From positions 1,240,001-1,304,000 of the forward strand of contig NZ_CP092423.2 of assembly GCF_022374895.2 (NCBI RefSeq): a DNA stretch of 64,000 bases, in the 5' to 3' direction. The position numbers and the translations under genes were made by a program. The notes under the pieces are model-generated. The model was not told the DNA's origin, did not search any database, and was given only the letters and a program-made list of their open reading frames with translations. Below are positions 54,382 through 64,000 of this stretch, in pieces (position 1 is the first letter of the stretch; each line of letters begins with the position of its first letter). This DNA is from Mycobacterium lentiflavum (GTDB lineage: Bacteria; Actinomycetota; Actinomycetes; Mycobacteriales; Mycobacteriaceae).

Positions 54382-54398
54382 GTCGAGTCACTTGCTTT

Positions 54399-54424
54399 AC
54401 AAAACGACATCTTTTGTCTAGACA
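54399..54424. promoter_or_regulatory. Operator-like palindromes in the alkB promoter
   Basis: ACAAAA (54399-54404) pairs exactly with TTTTGT (54412-54417) around 7 bases. TGTCTAGACA (54415-54424) is a perfect 10-bp palindrome that shares three bases with the first and covers the -35 box. These are likely targets of the TetR regulator encoded at the end of the operon. Confidence 0.55.
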
Positions 54425-54447
54425 GAGGACGCAAATGGCGGTATTGT
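54419..54447 (+). promoter_or_regulatory. SigA-like promoter of alkB-rubA-rubB-tetR
   Basis: TAGACA (54419-54424), 17 bases, TATTGT (54442-54447): 5 of 6 and 4 of 6 consensus matches. The leader of about 35 bases carries the palindrome TGTGA-C-TCACA (54463-54473) directly abutting the ribosome binding site AAGGAGG (54473-54479). Confidence 0.6.
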
Positions 54448-54487
54448 CCAACCTCAACGTGGTGTGACTCACAAGGAGGTTTGGCAT

Positions 54488-55735
54488 ATGACCACTCAGA
54501 TCCAGGCGGCCGAAGAACTCGGTGCGACCCAGTGGCGCGACAGGAAGCGCTACCTGTGGCTGATGGGCCTGATCCCACCGACGGCGTTGTTCGTGATGCT
54601 GCCGATCGTCTGGGGACTGAACCAGTTCGGCTGGCACGGCGCCGCCCAGGTGCCGATGTGGATCGGGCCGATCCTGCTCTACATCCTGCTGCCGATCCTG
54701 GACCTGCGGTTCGGGCCGGACGGGCAGAACCCGCCTGACGAGGTGATGGAGCAGCTGGAGAACGACAAGTACTACCGCTACTGCACCTACATCTACATCC
54801 CGTTCCAGTACCTCAGCGTCGTGCTGGGCGCCTACCTGTTCACCGCGTCGGACCTGCACTGGCTGGGCTTCGAAACGGGGCCCCACGGCGGCCTGGGCTG
54901 GGTCGGCAAGATCGGCGTCGCGCTGTCGGTCGGTGTGCTCGGCGGCGTCGGCATCAACACCGCGCACGAGATGGGGCATAAGAAGGACTCGCTGGAGCGC
55001 TGGCTGTCCAAGATCACGCTGGCGCAGACCGCCTACGGCCACTTCTACATCGAGCACAACCGCGGTCACCACGTGCGCGTCTCCACGCCGGAGGACCCGG
55101 CGTCGGCCCGCTTCGGCGAGACCTTCTGGGAGTTCTTGCCCCGCAGCGTGTTCGGCTCCCTGCGCTCATCGGTGCAGCTCGAGGCGCAGCGGATCCGCAG
55201 GCTCGGCCGCAGCCCCTGGGACCCCAGGACGTATGCGTCCAACGACGTGCTCAACGCGTGGGCCATGTCGGTGGTGCTGTTCGGCGCGCTGATCGCGTTC
55301 TTCGGCGTCGGGGTGATCCCGTTCATCGTCATTCAGGCGGTGTTCGGCTTCTCACTGCTGGAAACCGTCAACTATCTCGAGCACTACGGCCTGCTGCGGC
55401 AGCGCACCGCCAACGGCCGCTACGAGCGTTGCGCGCCGGTGCACAGCTGGAACTCCGACCACATCGTCACCAACCTGTTCCTCTACCACCTGCAGCGGCA
55501 CAGCGATCACCACGCCAACCCGACCCGGCGGTATCAGACGTTGCGCAGCATGGAAGGCGCGCCCAACCTGCCGAGCGGATACGCGTCGATGATCGCGCTG
55601 ACGTACTTCCCCCCGGTGTGGCGCAAAGTGATGGACCATCGGGTGCTGGCGCACTACGACGGTGACATCACCAAGGTCAACGTCCACCCGCGGATGCGTG
55701 ACAAGGTGCTGGCGAAATATGGGGTGCCGGCATGA
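54488..55735 (+). CDS. alkB: Membrane alkane 1-monooxygenase AlkB
   Basis: A 415-residue integral-membrane di-iron hydroxylase that oxidises terminal methyl groups of alkanes. The His boxes are complete: NTAHEMGHKK, IEHNRGHHVRV and LQRHSDHHANPTRR, plus the alkane-hydroxylase signature NYLEHYGLLR. About six membrane helices. The ATG at 54488 (MTTQIQAAEELG) is preferred because AAGGAGG precedes it by 8 bases. Its stop overlaps the rubA ATG (ATGA). Electrons come from the two rubredoxins encoded next. Confidence 0.95.
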   Translation: MTTQIQAAEELGATQWRDRKRYLWLMGLIPPTALFVMLPIVWGLNQFGWHGAAQVPMWIGPILLYILLPILDLRFGPDGQNPPDEVMEQLENDKYYRYCTYIYIPFQYLSVVLGAYLFTASDLHWLGFETGPHGGLGWVGKIGVALSVGVLGGVGINTAHEMGHKKDSLERWLSKITLAQTAYGHFYIEHNRGHHVRVSTPEDPASARFGETFWEFLPRSVFGSLRSSVQLEAQRIRRLGRSPWDPRTYASNDVLNAWAMSVVLFGALIAFFGVGVIPFIVIQAVFGFSLLETVNYLEHYGLLRQRTANGRYERCAPVHSWNSDHIVTNLFLYHLQRHSDHHANPTRRYQTLRSMEGAPNLPSGYASMIALTYFPPVWRKVMDHRVLAHYDGDITKVNVHPRMRDKVLAKYGVPA

Positions 55736-55899
55736 CCGCGTACCGCTGCCCAGGCTGCGACTACATCTACGACGAAACGAAAGGGGCTCCGCGGGAGGGC
55801 TTTCGGCCGGGCACGCCGTTCGCCGACATCCCCGACGACTGGTGCTGCCCCGATTGTGCGGTGCTCGAGAAGGCCGACTTCGAAAAGGCAATCGGATAG
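55732..55899 (+). CDS. rubA: Rubredoxin RubA
   Basis: A 55-residue rubredoxin ([15 protein letters not shown]...). The iron site is formed by CPGC (6-9) and CPDC (39-42); an extra Cys38 precedes the second pair. The core has PEGF-like [16 protein letters not shown], the usual rubredoxin spacing. It passes electrons to AlkB. The ATG overlaps the alkB stop by four bases, giving translational coupling; rubB starts 10 bases after its stop. Confidence 0.93.
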   Translation: MTAYRCPGCDYIYDETKGAPREGFRPGTPFADIPDDWCCPDCAVLEKADFEKAIG

Positions 55900-55909
55900 G
55901 AGTGAACCG

Positions 55910-56092
55910 GTGACCGACTACAAGCTTTTCATCTGCGTGCAGTGCGGATTCGAGTACGACGAGGCCAAGGGCTGGCCGGAAGACGGCATCGCCCCCGGCA
56001 CCCGGTGGGACGAGATTCCGGAGGACTGGAGCTGCCCGGACTGCGGTGCGGCCAAATCCGACTTCGAGATGGTGGAGGTGGCGCGGGGGTGA
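55910..56092 (+). CDS. rubB: Rubredoxin RubB
   Basis: A 60-residue rubredoxin with CVQC and CPDC iron-binding pairs, and the conserved core [17 protein letters not shown]. It differs from RubA in its acidic surface and probably takes electrons from a reductase encoded elsewhere. GTG start at 55910, preceded by AGGAG (55898-55902). Its stop overlaps the GTG of the TetR gene. Confidence 0.92.
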   Translation: MTDYKLFICVQCGFEYDEAKGWPEDGIAPGTRWDEIPEDWSCPDCGAAKSDFEMVEVARG

Positions 56093-56727
56093 GCGCTTTA
56101 CAAGCGGCTATTGTCGCGCCTGTGAAGCGGATTCCCTACGCCGAGGCGTCGCGCGATCTGCTGCGCAACTCGGTGTTGGACGCGATGCGCGACTTGCTGC
56201 TGACCCGAGACTGGTCCGCGATCACGCTGTCCGACGTGGCCCGCGCCGCCGGGATCAGCCGCCAGACCATCTATAACGAGTTCGGTTCGCGGCAAGGTCT
56301 GGCGCAGGGATACGCCCTGCGCCTGGCCGACCGCCTGGTCGATGCCGTCCATGCCGCGATCGACGCCAACGTCGGTCATATCTACGAAGCGTTCCTGCAG
56401 GGCTTCCGATCGTTCTTCGCCGAGTCGGCGGCCGACCCGCTGGTGATCTCCCTGCTGACCGGAGTCGCCAAGCCGGATCTGCTGCAGATCATCACCACCG
56501 ACAGCGGGCCCATCATCACCCGGGCATCGGACCGGCTGACCTTGGCATTCATCCACAGCTGGGTGGCCACCAGCGACGAGGACGCCGGGGTGCTGGCGCG
56601 CGCCATCGTGCGGCTGGCGCTGAGTTACGTGTCGATGCCGCCGGAGGCCGATCACGACGTCGCGCAGGATCTCGCGCGGTTGATGACGCCCTTTGCCGAG
56701 CGTCACGGCGTCATCAACGTCCCCTGA
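56089..56727 (+). CDS. TetR-family regulator of the alkane operon (Rv3249c-like)
   Basis: A 212-residue TetR repressor. The helix-turn-helix is at about 43-63 ([20 protein letters not shown]), followed by a helical ligand domain. GTG start at 56089 overlaps the rubB stop by four bases, so it is the fourth gene of alkB-rubA-rubB-tetR. Autoregulation through the palindromes in the alkB promoter is inferred. The Mtb orthologue Rv3249c has been studied structurally as a lipid-responsive regulator. A later GTG at 56122 is an alternative start. Confidence 0.88.
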   Translation: MSALQAAIVAPVKRIPYAEASRDLLRNSVLDAMRDLLLTRDWSAITLSDVARAAGISRQTIYNEFGSRQGLAQGYALRLADRLVDAVHAAIDANVGHIYEAFLQGFRSFFAESAADPLVISLLTGVAKPDLLQIITTDSGPIITRASDRLTLAFIHSWVATSDEDAGVLARAIVRLALSYVSMPPEADHDVAQDLARLMTPFAERHGVINVP

Positions 56728-56851
56728 CCTGCGGGGGCCGTCGGCCCAAAAACGTCAACGACTACAGTGGCGCAAGAGCGTACCGAAGCTAACGAATGGC
56801 CCGTCCGCTCATACTTGAGCCCCCTGAGCCGCAGAAGGATACCGACACGCC

Positions 56852-58309
<1,458 letters not shown>

Positions 58310-58325
58310 GCTGTTGCGGGGCCGA

Positions 58326-58331
58326 TAGGCT
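58326..58331 (+). promoter_or_regulatory. -10 box (GA-TAGGCT) of tmk
   Basis: TAGGCT is followed by exactly 6 bases and then the tmk GTG, the classic spacing for a leaderless transcript beginning at the start codon. The gap to sahH is only 28 bases. Confidence 0.45.
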
Positions 58332-58337
58332 CGCGCC

Positions 58338-58970
58338 GTGCTGATCGCGATCGAGGGCGTCGACGGCTCCGGCAAGCGGACGCTGACCGACGGCTTGCGC
58401 CAGGCCTTCGAAGCCGCCGGCAAGACGGTGGCCACGATGGCCTTCCCCCGGTACGGGCAGTCGGTGATCGCCGACATCGCGGCGGAGGCGCTGCACGGCG
58501 AGCACGGTGACCTCGCGACCTCGGTCTACGCGATGGCGATGCTGTTCGCGCTGGACCGGGCCGCGGCGGTCGACGACATCGAGGAGCTGCGTGGCGGCAA
58601 CGACGTGCTGATTCTCGATCGCTACGTCGCCTCCAACGCGGCCTACAGCGCCGCGCGCCTGCACGAGGACGCCTCCGGAGACGCTGCATCCTGGGTCTAC
58701 GCGTTGGAGTTCCAGCGGCTCGGGCTGCCCACGCCGGATTGTCAGGTGCTGCTCGGGGTGTCCGCCGAGCTCGCCGGGGAGCGGGCCCGGCGCCGGGCGG
58801 AGTCCGATCCCGGCCGCCCCCGCGACAGCTACGAGCGCGACGACGGGCTTCAGCAGCGCACCCGTGCGGTGTACGCCGGGCTGGCCGACGCGGGCTGGGG
58901 CGGACGATGGCTGGTGGTCGACGCCGACGTCGATCCGGCGCGGCTGGCGGCCGATCTGACCGTGGAATGA
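58338..58970 (+). CDS. tmk: Thymidylate kinase Tmk
   Basis: A 210-residue dTMP kinase. P-loop IEGVDGSGKRT is at residues 5-15, the DRYVASNAAYSAAR thymidine/LID region follows, then SYERDDGLQQRTRAVY at the C-terminus. It makes dTDP for DNA synthesis. GTG start at 58338, supported by the -10 box 6 bases upstream and by the P-loop at its normal place. Followed by mtrA after ~100 bases. Confidence 0.92.
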   Translation: MLIAIEGVDGSGKRTLTDGLRQAFEAAGKTVATMAFPRYGQSVIADIAAEALHGEHGDLATSVYAMAMLFALDRAAAVDDIEELRGGNDVLILDRYVASNAAYSAARLHEDASGDAASWVYALEFQRLGLPTPDCQVLLGVSAELAGERARRRAESDPGRPRDSYERDDGLQQRTRAVYAGLADAGWGGRWLVVDADVDPARLAADLTVE

Positions 58971-59072
58971 GCCCGGTATAGGCCCCGAATAGCACAAATT
59001 TGTCACGAATTGCCCCTATAGAAGACGAAACGCCCGTGTGGTGCCCGAGTTTTGTCCCGATCTGGTGACACC

Positions 59073-59759
59073 ATGGACTCCATGAGGCAAAGGATCTTGG
59101 TCGTCGACGACGACGCTTCGCTCGCGGAGATGCTGACCATCGTTCTTCGTGGGGAGGGCTTCGACACTGCGGTCATCGGTGATGGCACGCAGGCTCTGAC
59201 CGCGGTGCGCGAGCTGCGGCCCGACCTGGTGCTGCTTGACCTGATGTTGCCCGGTATGAACGGCATCGACGTGTGCCGGGTGTTGCGCGCCGATTCCGGC
59301 GTTCCGATCGTGATGCTGACCGCCAAGACCGACACCGTGGATGTGGTGCTCGGCCTGGAGTCCGGCGCCGACGACTACATCATGAAGCCGTTCAAGCCCA
59401 AGGAGCTGGTGGCCCGGGTGCGGGCGCGGCTGCGGCGCAACGACGACGAGCCGGCCGAGATGCTCTCCATCGCCGACGTCGAGATCGACGTGCCGGCGCA
59501 CAAGGTCACCCGCAACGGCGAGCAGATCTCGCTGACCCCGCTGGAGTTCGACCTGCTGGTCGCGCTGGCACGCAAACCGCGCCAGGTGTTTACTCGTGAT
59601 GTACTGCTCGAACAGGTGTGGGGCTACCGGCACCCAGCGGACACCCGCTTGGTGAATGTGCACGTCCAGCGCCTGCGGGCCAAGGTCGAGAAAGACCCCG
59701 AGAACCCGACTGTGGTGTTGACCGTTCGAGGAGTGGGTTACAAGGCCGGACCTCCGTGA
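59073..59759 (+). CDS. mtrA: Response regulator MtrA
   Basis: A 228-residue OmpR-family regulator. Phospho-acceptor Asp56 in LLDLMLPGMNG, acidic pocket DDD near residue 12-14, Lys in MKPFKPKEL. The winged-helix DNA-binding domain includes SLTPLEFDLLVALARKP and VNVHVQRLRAK. As far as I recall the Mtb sequence, it is almost identical, as expected for an essential regulator of cell division, replication initiation and wall hydrolases. The ATG at 59073 gives the family length. The upstream gap contains a -10-like TATAGA (59017-59022). First gene of mtrA-mtrB-lpqB. Confidence 0.96.
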   Translation: MDSMRQRILVVDDDASLAEMLTIVLRGEGFDTAVIGDGTQALTAVRELRPDLVLLDLMLPGMNGIDVCRVLRADSGVPIVMLTAKTDTVDVVLGLESGADDYIMKPFKPKELVARVRARLRRNDDEPAEMLSIADVEIDVPAHKVTRNGEQISLTPLEFDLLVALARKPRQVFTRDVLLEQVWGYRHPADTRLVNVHVQRLRAKVEKDPENPTVVLTVRGVGYKAGPP

Positions 59760-59808
59760 TCCGCGGCGGCGCCGGTGTAAGACATCACGATGCTGAGGAG
59801 CGCCGCCA

Positions 59809-61500
59809 TTGATCTGGGGCTCGCGGCGACGTATTCACGGTCACCGCTGGGGACGCACCGGTCCCATGACTCGGGGCATGAGTGCGTTGAGTCGAGCCGT
59901 CGGCATTGCCTGGCGCCGCTCGCTGCAGCTGCGAGTCGTGGCGTTGACTCTTGGGCTGTCGTTGGCGGTGATCCTGGCGCTCGGCTTCGTGCTGACCAGC
60001 CAGGTCACCAACCGCGTTCTTGACGTCAAGGTCAAGGCGGGTATCGAACAGATCGAGCGGGCGCGCGGCACCGTCGGCGGGATCGTCAACGGTGAGGAGA
60101 CCCGCTCGCTGGACAGCAGCTTGCAGCTGGCCCGCAACACGTTGACCTCGAAAACCGATCCGGCGTCTGGTCCCGGCCTTGCCGGGGCGTTCGACGTGGT
60201 GCTGATGGTGCCCGGTGACGGCCCGCGCGCCGCGACCGCCGCCGGACCGGTCGACCAGGTGCCCGCCTCGTTGCGTGGCTTCGTCAAGGCGGGGCAGGCG
60301 GCCTACCAGTACGCCACGGTGCACACCGAAGGCTTTTCGGGACCGGCGCTGATCGTCGGCACCCCGGCGTCGTCGCAGGTGGCCAACCTCGAGCTGTACC
60401 TGATCTTCCCGCTGGCCAGTGAGCAAGCCACGATCAGGCTGGTGCGCGGCACGATGATCACCGGTGGCGCGGTGCTGCTGGTACTGCTGGCCGGAATCGC
60501 GCTGCTGGTATCGCGGCAGGTGGTGGTGCCGGTGCGGTCGGCGTCGCGGATCGCCGAACGGTTCGCCGAGGGGCATCTGTCCGAACGCATGCCGGTACGC
60601 GGTGAAGACGACATGGCGCGGCTGGCGGTGTCGTTCAACGATATGGCCGAGAGTTTGTCGCGGCAGATCACTCAGCTCGAGGAGTTCGGCAACCTGCAGC
60701 GCCGGTTCACCTCCGATGTCAGCCACGAACTTCGTACGCCGCTGACCACGGTTCGAATGGCCGCCGACTTGATCTACGATCACAGCTCCGAGCTGGACCC
60801 CACCCTGCAGCGCTCCACGGAGCTGATGGTCAACGAGCTCGATCGCTTCGAGTCGCTGCTCAACGACCTGCTGGAAATTTCCCGGCACGACGCCGGTGTG
60901 GCCGAATTGTCCGTGGAGGCAGTCGATTTGCGCACCACGGTGCGCAGCGCGCTGGGCAATGTCGGCCACCTTTCCGAGGATGCCGGCGTCGAGTTGCTGG
61001 TGGACATGCCGTCCGAAGAGGTGATCGCCGAAGTCGATCCGCGGCGGGTGGAGCGGATCCTGCGCAATCTGATCGCCAACGCCATCGACCATGCCGAGCA
61101 CAAACCGGTGCGCATCCGGATGGGCGTCGACGAAGACACCGTCGCCGTCACCGTCCGCGACTACGGGGTGGGGCTGCGGCCCGGCGAGGAGAAGCTGGTG
61201 TTCAGCCGGTTCTGGCGCTCGGACCCGTCGCGGGTGCGGCGCTCCGGTGGAACCGGGCTGGGTCTTGCGATCAGCGTCGAGGACGCGCGCCTGCACCAGG
61301 GCCGGCTGGAGGCGTGGGGTGAGCCCGGTCAGGGCGCCTGCTTCCGGCTGACGCTTCCGCTGGTCCGCGGCCACAAGGTCACCACCAGCCCGTTGCCGAT
61401 GAAGCCGATCCCACAGCCGGCGCCGCCGGCCGGGGAGCCCGGGCAATCGGCCGGCAAAGAGCGTTCGCGCCAACATGAGCACGCCGAAAGGGGCGCGTGA
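59809..61500 (+). CDS. mtrB: Sensor histidine kinase MtrB
   Basis: A 563-residue membrane kinase partnered with MtrA. There are two membrane helices (about 42-63 and 218-240) with an extracytoplasmic domain between them, then HAMP. The H-box [16 protein letters not shown] is at about residue 305. The ATPase domain has [18 protein letters not shown] and GGTGLGLAI. The C-terminus is Pro-rich ([15 protein letters not shown]). TTG start at 59809, in line with the N-terminus of the Mtb protein (basic RRR cluster). Its stop overlaps the lpqB start by one base. Confidence 0.95.
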   Translation: MIWGSRRRIHGHRWGRTGPMTRGMSALSRAVGIAWRRSLQLRVVALTLGLSLAVILALGFVLTSQVTNRVLDVKVKAGIEQIERARGTVGGIVNGEETRSLDSSLQLARNTLTSKTDPASGPGLAGAFDVVLMVPGDGPRAATAAGPVDQVPASLRGFVKAGQAAYQYATVHTEGFSGPALIVGTPASSQVANLELYLIFPLASEQATIRLVRGTMITGGAVLLVLLAGIALLVSRQVVVPVRSASRIAERFAEGHLSERMPVRGEDDMARLAVSFNDMAESLSRQITQLEEFGNLQRRFTSDVSHELRTPLTTVRMAADLIYDHSSELDPTLQRSTELMVNELDRFESLLNDLLEISRHDAGVAELSVEAVDLRTTVRSALGNVGHLSEDAGVELLVDMPSEEVIAEVDPRRVERILRNLIANAIDHAEHKPVRIRMGVDEDTVAVTVRDYGVGLRPGEEKLVFSRFWRSDPSRVRRSGGTGLGLAISVEDARLHQGRLEAWGEPGQGACFRLTLPLVRGHKVTTSPLPMKPIPQPAPPAGEPGQSAGKERSRQHEHAERGA

Positions 61501-63314
61501 TGCGGCGGGAGCTGGATTGCCCGGCTCCTCAGCGGGCCGTTTCGGCCCGCATCGTCGTCGGGCGGAAGCTCCTCGTCGCGCTGCTGGCGGTGCTGCTCGC
61601 CGGCTGCGCGGGGATTCCCAGTACCTCGGCGCCACAGGCCATCGGCACCGTCGAGCGGCCCGCACCGTCGAATCTGCCCAAGCCGACCCCCGGCATGGAT
61701 CCCGACGTCTTGCTGCGCGAATTCCTCAAGGCCACAGCCGATCCGGCGAACCGGCATCTAGCGGCGCGGCAGTTCCTCACCCAGTCGGCATCCAATGCCT
61801 GGGACGACGCCGGTAGCGCACTGCTCATCGACCACGTGGTGTTCGTCGAAACCCGTGGTGCAGAACGTGTTTCGGCGACGATGCGGGCCGACATCCTGGG
61901 CTCGCTGTCCGACGTCGGGGTGTTCGAAACGGCCGAGGGTGTGCTGCCCGACCCCGGGCCGATCGAGCTGGTCAAGACGTCCGGTGGCTGGCGAATCGAC
62001 AAGCTGCCCAACGGTGTTTTCCTGGACTGGCAACAGTTTCAATCCACCTACAAGCGCAATACGCTCTACTTCGCCGACCCGACCGGTAAGACGGTGGTGC
62101 CCGATCCGCGCTATGTCGCGGTCTCCGATCACGATCAGCTGCCCACCGAACTCATCTCCAAGCTGCTGGCGGGGCCCCGGCCCGAGATGGCGCACACGGT
62201 TCGCAACCTGCTCGCCCCGCCGCTGCGCCTGCGCGGGCCGGTGACCCGGGCCGACGGCGGCAAGAACGGGATCGGGCGAGGCTACGGCGGCGCGCGCATC
62301 GATTTGCAGAAGCTGTCCACCACCGATCCGCACAGTAGGCAATTGCTTGCCGCACAGATCATTTGGACGCTGGCCAGAGCCGACATCAGAGGTCCGTATG
62401 TGATCTATGCCGACGGCGCACCGCTGGACGACAGGTTCGCCGAAGGGTGGACGACCTCCGACGTCGCCGCCACCGACCCGGGTGCGGCCGACGGTGCCGG
62501 AGCGGGGTTGCACGCGCTGATCAACGGATCGCTGGTCGGCCTGGACGGGCAGCGGACCACCACGGTGAACGGCGCATTCGGCCGGATGGGCGATCAGACG
62601 CTCGCGGCGCTATCCCGCAGCGGCCGGCAGGTGGCGTCCGTGGTCACGCTGCACCGCGGCGCCCCGGACATGGCCGAGTCGCTGTGGATCGGTGATCTCG
62701 GTGGTGAGGCGGTGCAATCCGCCGACGGACACAGCCTGACGCGCCCCAGCTGGGCGCTGGACGACGCGGTCTGGGTGGTGGTGGACGGCAATAACGTGCT
62801 GCGGGCCATCCAGGAGCCGGCATCCGGGCAACCCGCTCGCCTGCCGGTGGATTCCGGGGCGGTGGCGAGCAAGTTTCCGGGCCCGATCAGCGACCTGCAA
62901 TTGTCTCGCGACGGCACGCGGGCCGCGATGGTGATCGGCGGCATGGTCGTTCTCGCCGGTGTGGAGCAGACGCAGGCCGGGCAATATGCGCTGACCTATC
63001 CCCGGCGGTTGGGTTTCGGGCTGGGCAATTCGGTGGTGTCCCTGTACTGGCGCACCGGCGACGACATGGTGGTGACCCGCAACGACCTCGCCCATCCGGT
63101 CTCGTACGTGAACCTCGACGGGGTGAACTCCGACGCCCCCGCACACGGTCTGCAGATTCCGTTGACCGCGATCGCGGCCAACCCGTCGACCGTCTACGTC
63201 GCGGCACCGCAAGGCGTGCTGCAGTATTCGGCGTCCGCGCCGGAAAGCCAGCAGACCTGGTCGGACGTGCCGGGTTTGATGACCGGTGGCGCCGCTCCGG
63301 TGCTGCCGGGGTAA
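61500..63314 (+). CDS. lpqB: Lipoprotein LpqB (MtrAB accessory protein)
   Basis: A 604-residue lipoprotein with lipobox LLAGC (Cys36) after the hydrophobic run [10 protein letters not shown]. GerMN-like domains follow ([42 protein letters not shown]), then a β-propeller-like C-terminal half with repeated SxDG elements. LpqB interacts with MtrB and modulates MtrA phosphorylation at the cell surface. The N-terminus is ~20 residues longer than in Mtb, where translation starts just before the signal peptide. An ATG at 61500 (overlapping the mtrB stop) or GTG at 61497 are the only in-frame starts near. Confidence 0.9.
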   Translation: MRRELDCPAPQRAVSARIVVGRKLLVALLAVLLAGCAGIPSTSAPQAIGTVERPAPSNLPKPTPGMDPDVLLREFLKATADPANRHLAARQFLTQSASNAWDDAGSALLIDHVVFVETRGAERVSATMRADILGSLSDVGVFETAEGVLPDPGPIELVKTSGGWRIDKLPNGVFLDWQQFQSTYKRNTLYFADPTGKTVVPDPRYVAVSDHDQLPTELISKLLAGPRPEMAHTVRNLLAPPLRLRGPVTRADGGKNGIGRGYGGARIDLQKLSTTDPHSRQLLAAQIIWTLARADIRGPYVIYADGAPLDDRFAEGWTTSDVAATDPGAADGAGAGLHALINGSLVGLDGQRTTTVNGAFGRMGDQTLAALSRSGRQVASVVTLHRGAPDMAESLWIGDLGGEAVQSADGHSLTRPSWALDDAVWVVVDGNNVLRAIQEPASGQPARLPVDSGAVASKFPGPISDLQLSRDGTRAAMVIGGMVVLAGVEQTQAGQYALTYPRRLGFGLGNSVVSLYWRTGDDMVVTRNDLAHPVSYVNLDGVNSDAPAHGLQIPLTAIAANPSTVYVAAPQGVLQYSASAPESQQTWSDVPGLMTGGAAPVLPG

Positions 63315-63404
63315 CGCTAGACCTTCGTCGCGATCTGCAAGGCGACGTCGCCGCGGCTCAGGCCGACGGCCGTTGATGTCACCCCCGCCGGAGACACTGG
63401 GGCC

Positions 63405-64000
63405 GTGCTCGACTTGATCCTGCCGCTGGAGTGCGGCGGCTGCCGGACGGCGTCGACTCGCTGGTGCGACGCGTGCGCCATGGAGCTTCTCGTCAAGCCC
63501 GACGAGCCGCACCTGGCCAGTCCGCGCATCGACCCGCAGGTACCCGTGTTCGCACTCGGGCGGTACGCCGGCGCCCGTCGTCAGGCGATTCTGGCGCTGA
63601 AAGAGCAGGGCCGCCGCGATCTCGTCGCGCCGCTGGCCCGCGCGCTGGCCGTGGGTGTTCACCGGCTGCTCGCCTGGGGCATCGTCGATACCCCGTTGAC
63701 CGTCGTGCCCGCGCCCACCCGGCGCGCGGCGGCACGCCGGCGCGGCGGCGACCCGGTCGCCCGTCTGGCGCAAGCCGCCGTGGGCCGGCATCCGGACGTC
63801 ACCGTCGCCGCGGCGTTGCGCATGAACGCGCTGACCCGCGACTCGGTGGGTCTCGGCACCGCCGAGCGCGAGCGCAACGTCGCCGGCCGGGTGCTGCTGA
63901 ATGGGCGGTTGCCGCGCACCGAGGTGCTGCTCGTCGACGACATCGTCACCACCGGCGCGACCGCGGGTGAGTCGGTCCGGGTCCTGTCGGCGGCCGGAGT
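63405..64000 (+). CDS. ComF-family phosphoribosyltransferase-like protein (3' end outside window)
   Basis: A truncated gene, ~198 codons visible, running off the right edge. The N-terminal zinc ribbon has CGGC and CDAC pairs (LECGGCRTASTRWCDACA), as in ComF. The type I phosphoribosyltransferase signature VLLVDDIVTTGATAGES is near the end. ComF proteins take part in DNA uptake in competent bacteria, but the mycobacterial role (Rv3242c in Mtb) is unknown. GTG start at 63405. A separate Rv3243c-type gene, which follows lpqB in Mtb, is not present in the 90-base gap. Confidence 0.85.
   Translation, partial: MLDLILPLECGGCRTASTRWCDACAMELLVKPDEPHLASPRIDPQVPVFALGRYAGARRQAILALKEQGRRDLVAPLARALAVGVHRLLAWGIVDTPLTVVPAPTRRAAARRRGGDPVARLAQAAVGRHPDVTVAAALRMNALTRDSVGLGTAERERNVAGRVLLNGRLPRTEVLLVDDIVTTGATAGESVRVLSAAG

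Noticed and set aside
56728..56851. A riboswitch (SAH or SAM type) upstream of sahH
   Set aside because: The 124-base gap is short and shows none of the conserved riboswitch core bases; only a small GGGCC-GTC-GGCCC hairpin is seen, and it lacks a following T-run.
63326..63347. CGTCGC/GCGACG hairpin after lpqB as a terminator
   Set aside because: Six-base arms with a 10-base loop and no T-run; such dyads are common by chance in GC-rich DNA.

Overview
The window is mycobacterial chromosome: GC-rich and densely coding, with many 4-base start/stop overlaps. Most of it follows, in inverted orientation, the Mycobacterium tuberculosis (Mtb) block from lpqC (Rv3298c) to the comF-like gene (Rv3242c). 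Diagnostic genes include lhr/nei, rsbW-sigF, accA3, accD5-accE5, purK-purE, ctpC-pacL1, rmlD-wbbL-manC, fbiA-fbiB, whiB2, alkB-rubA-rubB, sahH and mtrA-mtrB-lpqB. It is not Mtb. The lat/pcd/lrp segment is missing except for a 3' scrap of pcd, and several genes are present that I do not know from the Mtb locus. A non-tuberculous Mycobacterium is the best guess; I cannot name the species. Gene names rest on recalled homologues, not on a database search.

Layout: 0.1-7.2 kb holds the lipoprotein esterase lpqC, the nei and lhr DNA-repair genes, and a TetR regulator. 7.2-10 kb is a remodelled SigF neighbourhood: pcd and usfY remnants, a SigF-like promoter, rsbW-sigF, and a convergent STAS-domain gene. 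10-16 kb carries the acyl-CoA carboxylase genes accA3 and accD5-accE5-maf-sseA-sufE. 16-22.6 kb has a 3-ketosteroid-dehydrogenase-like flavoprotein, birA, a PH-domain membrane protein, a GtrA-type protein, and purK-purE-fadE25. 22.7-26 kb is a translationally coupled signalling operon: response regulator-PP2C phosphatase, CHASE3/HAMP histidine kinase, single-domain response regulator. 26-33.5 kb is accessory in character: SulP-carbonic anhydrase fusion, CoA transferase, methyltransferase, acyl-CoA synthetase, orphan PPE protein. 33.6-41.4 kb covers the metal pump ctpC-pacL1 and cell-wall genes (lcp1, rmlD, wbbL, manC). 41.4-51.4 kb has nudix/mamA/fbiB/fbiA, whiB2, and the mannose genes manB-tobH-like-manA. 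51.4-64 kb has a flavin monooxygenase, an amino-acid permease, the alkane hydroxylase operon with its TetR regulator, sahH, tmk, mtrA-mtrB-lpqB and a truncated comF-like gene.

Themes: much of the window serves the cell envelope (rhamnose linker, GDP-mannose, arabinogalactan ligation, acyl-CoA carboxylation, MtrAB-LpqB) and general stress signalling. The best candidate for something undescribed is the PP2C-RR/kinase/RR operon together with the extra STAS protein beside sigF. These could be the input and the switch of one partner-switching cascade feeding SigF. Several well-formed promoter and operator signals were also found by eye, notably at alkB, whiB2, pacL1-ctpC, the SulP-carbonic anhydrase gene and lpqC.
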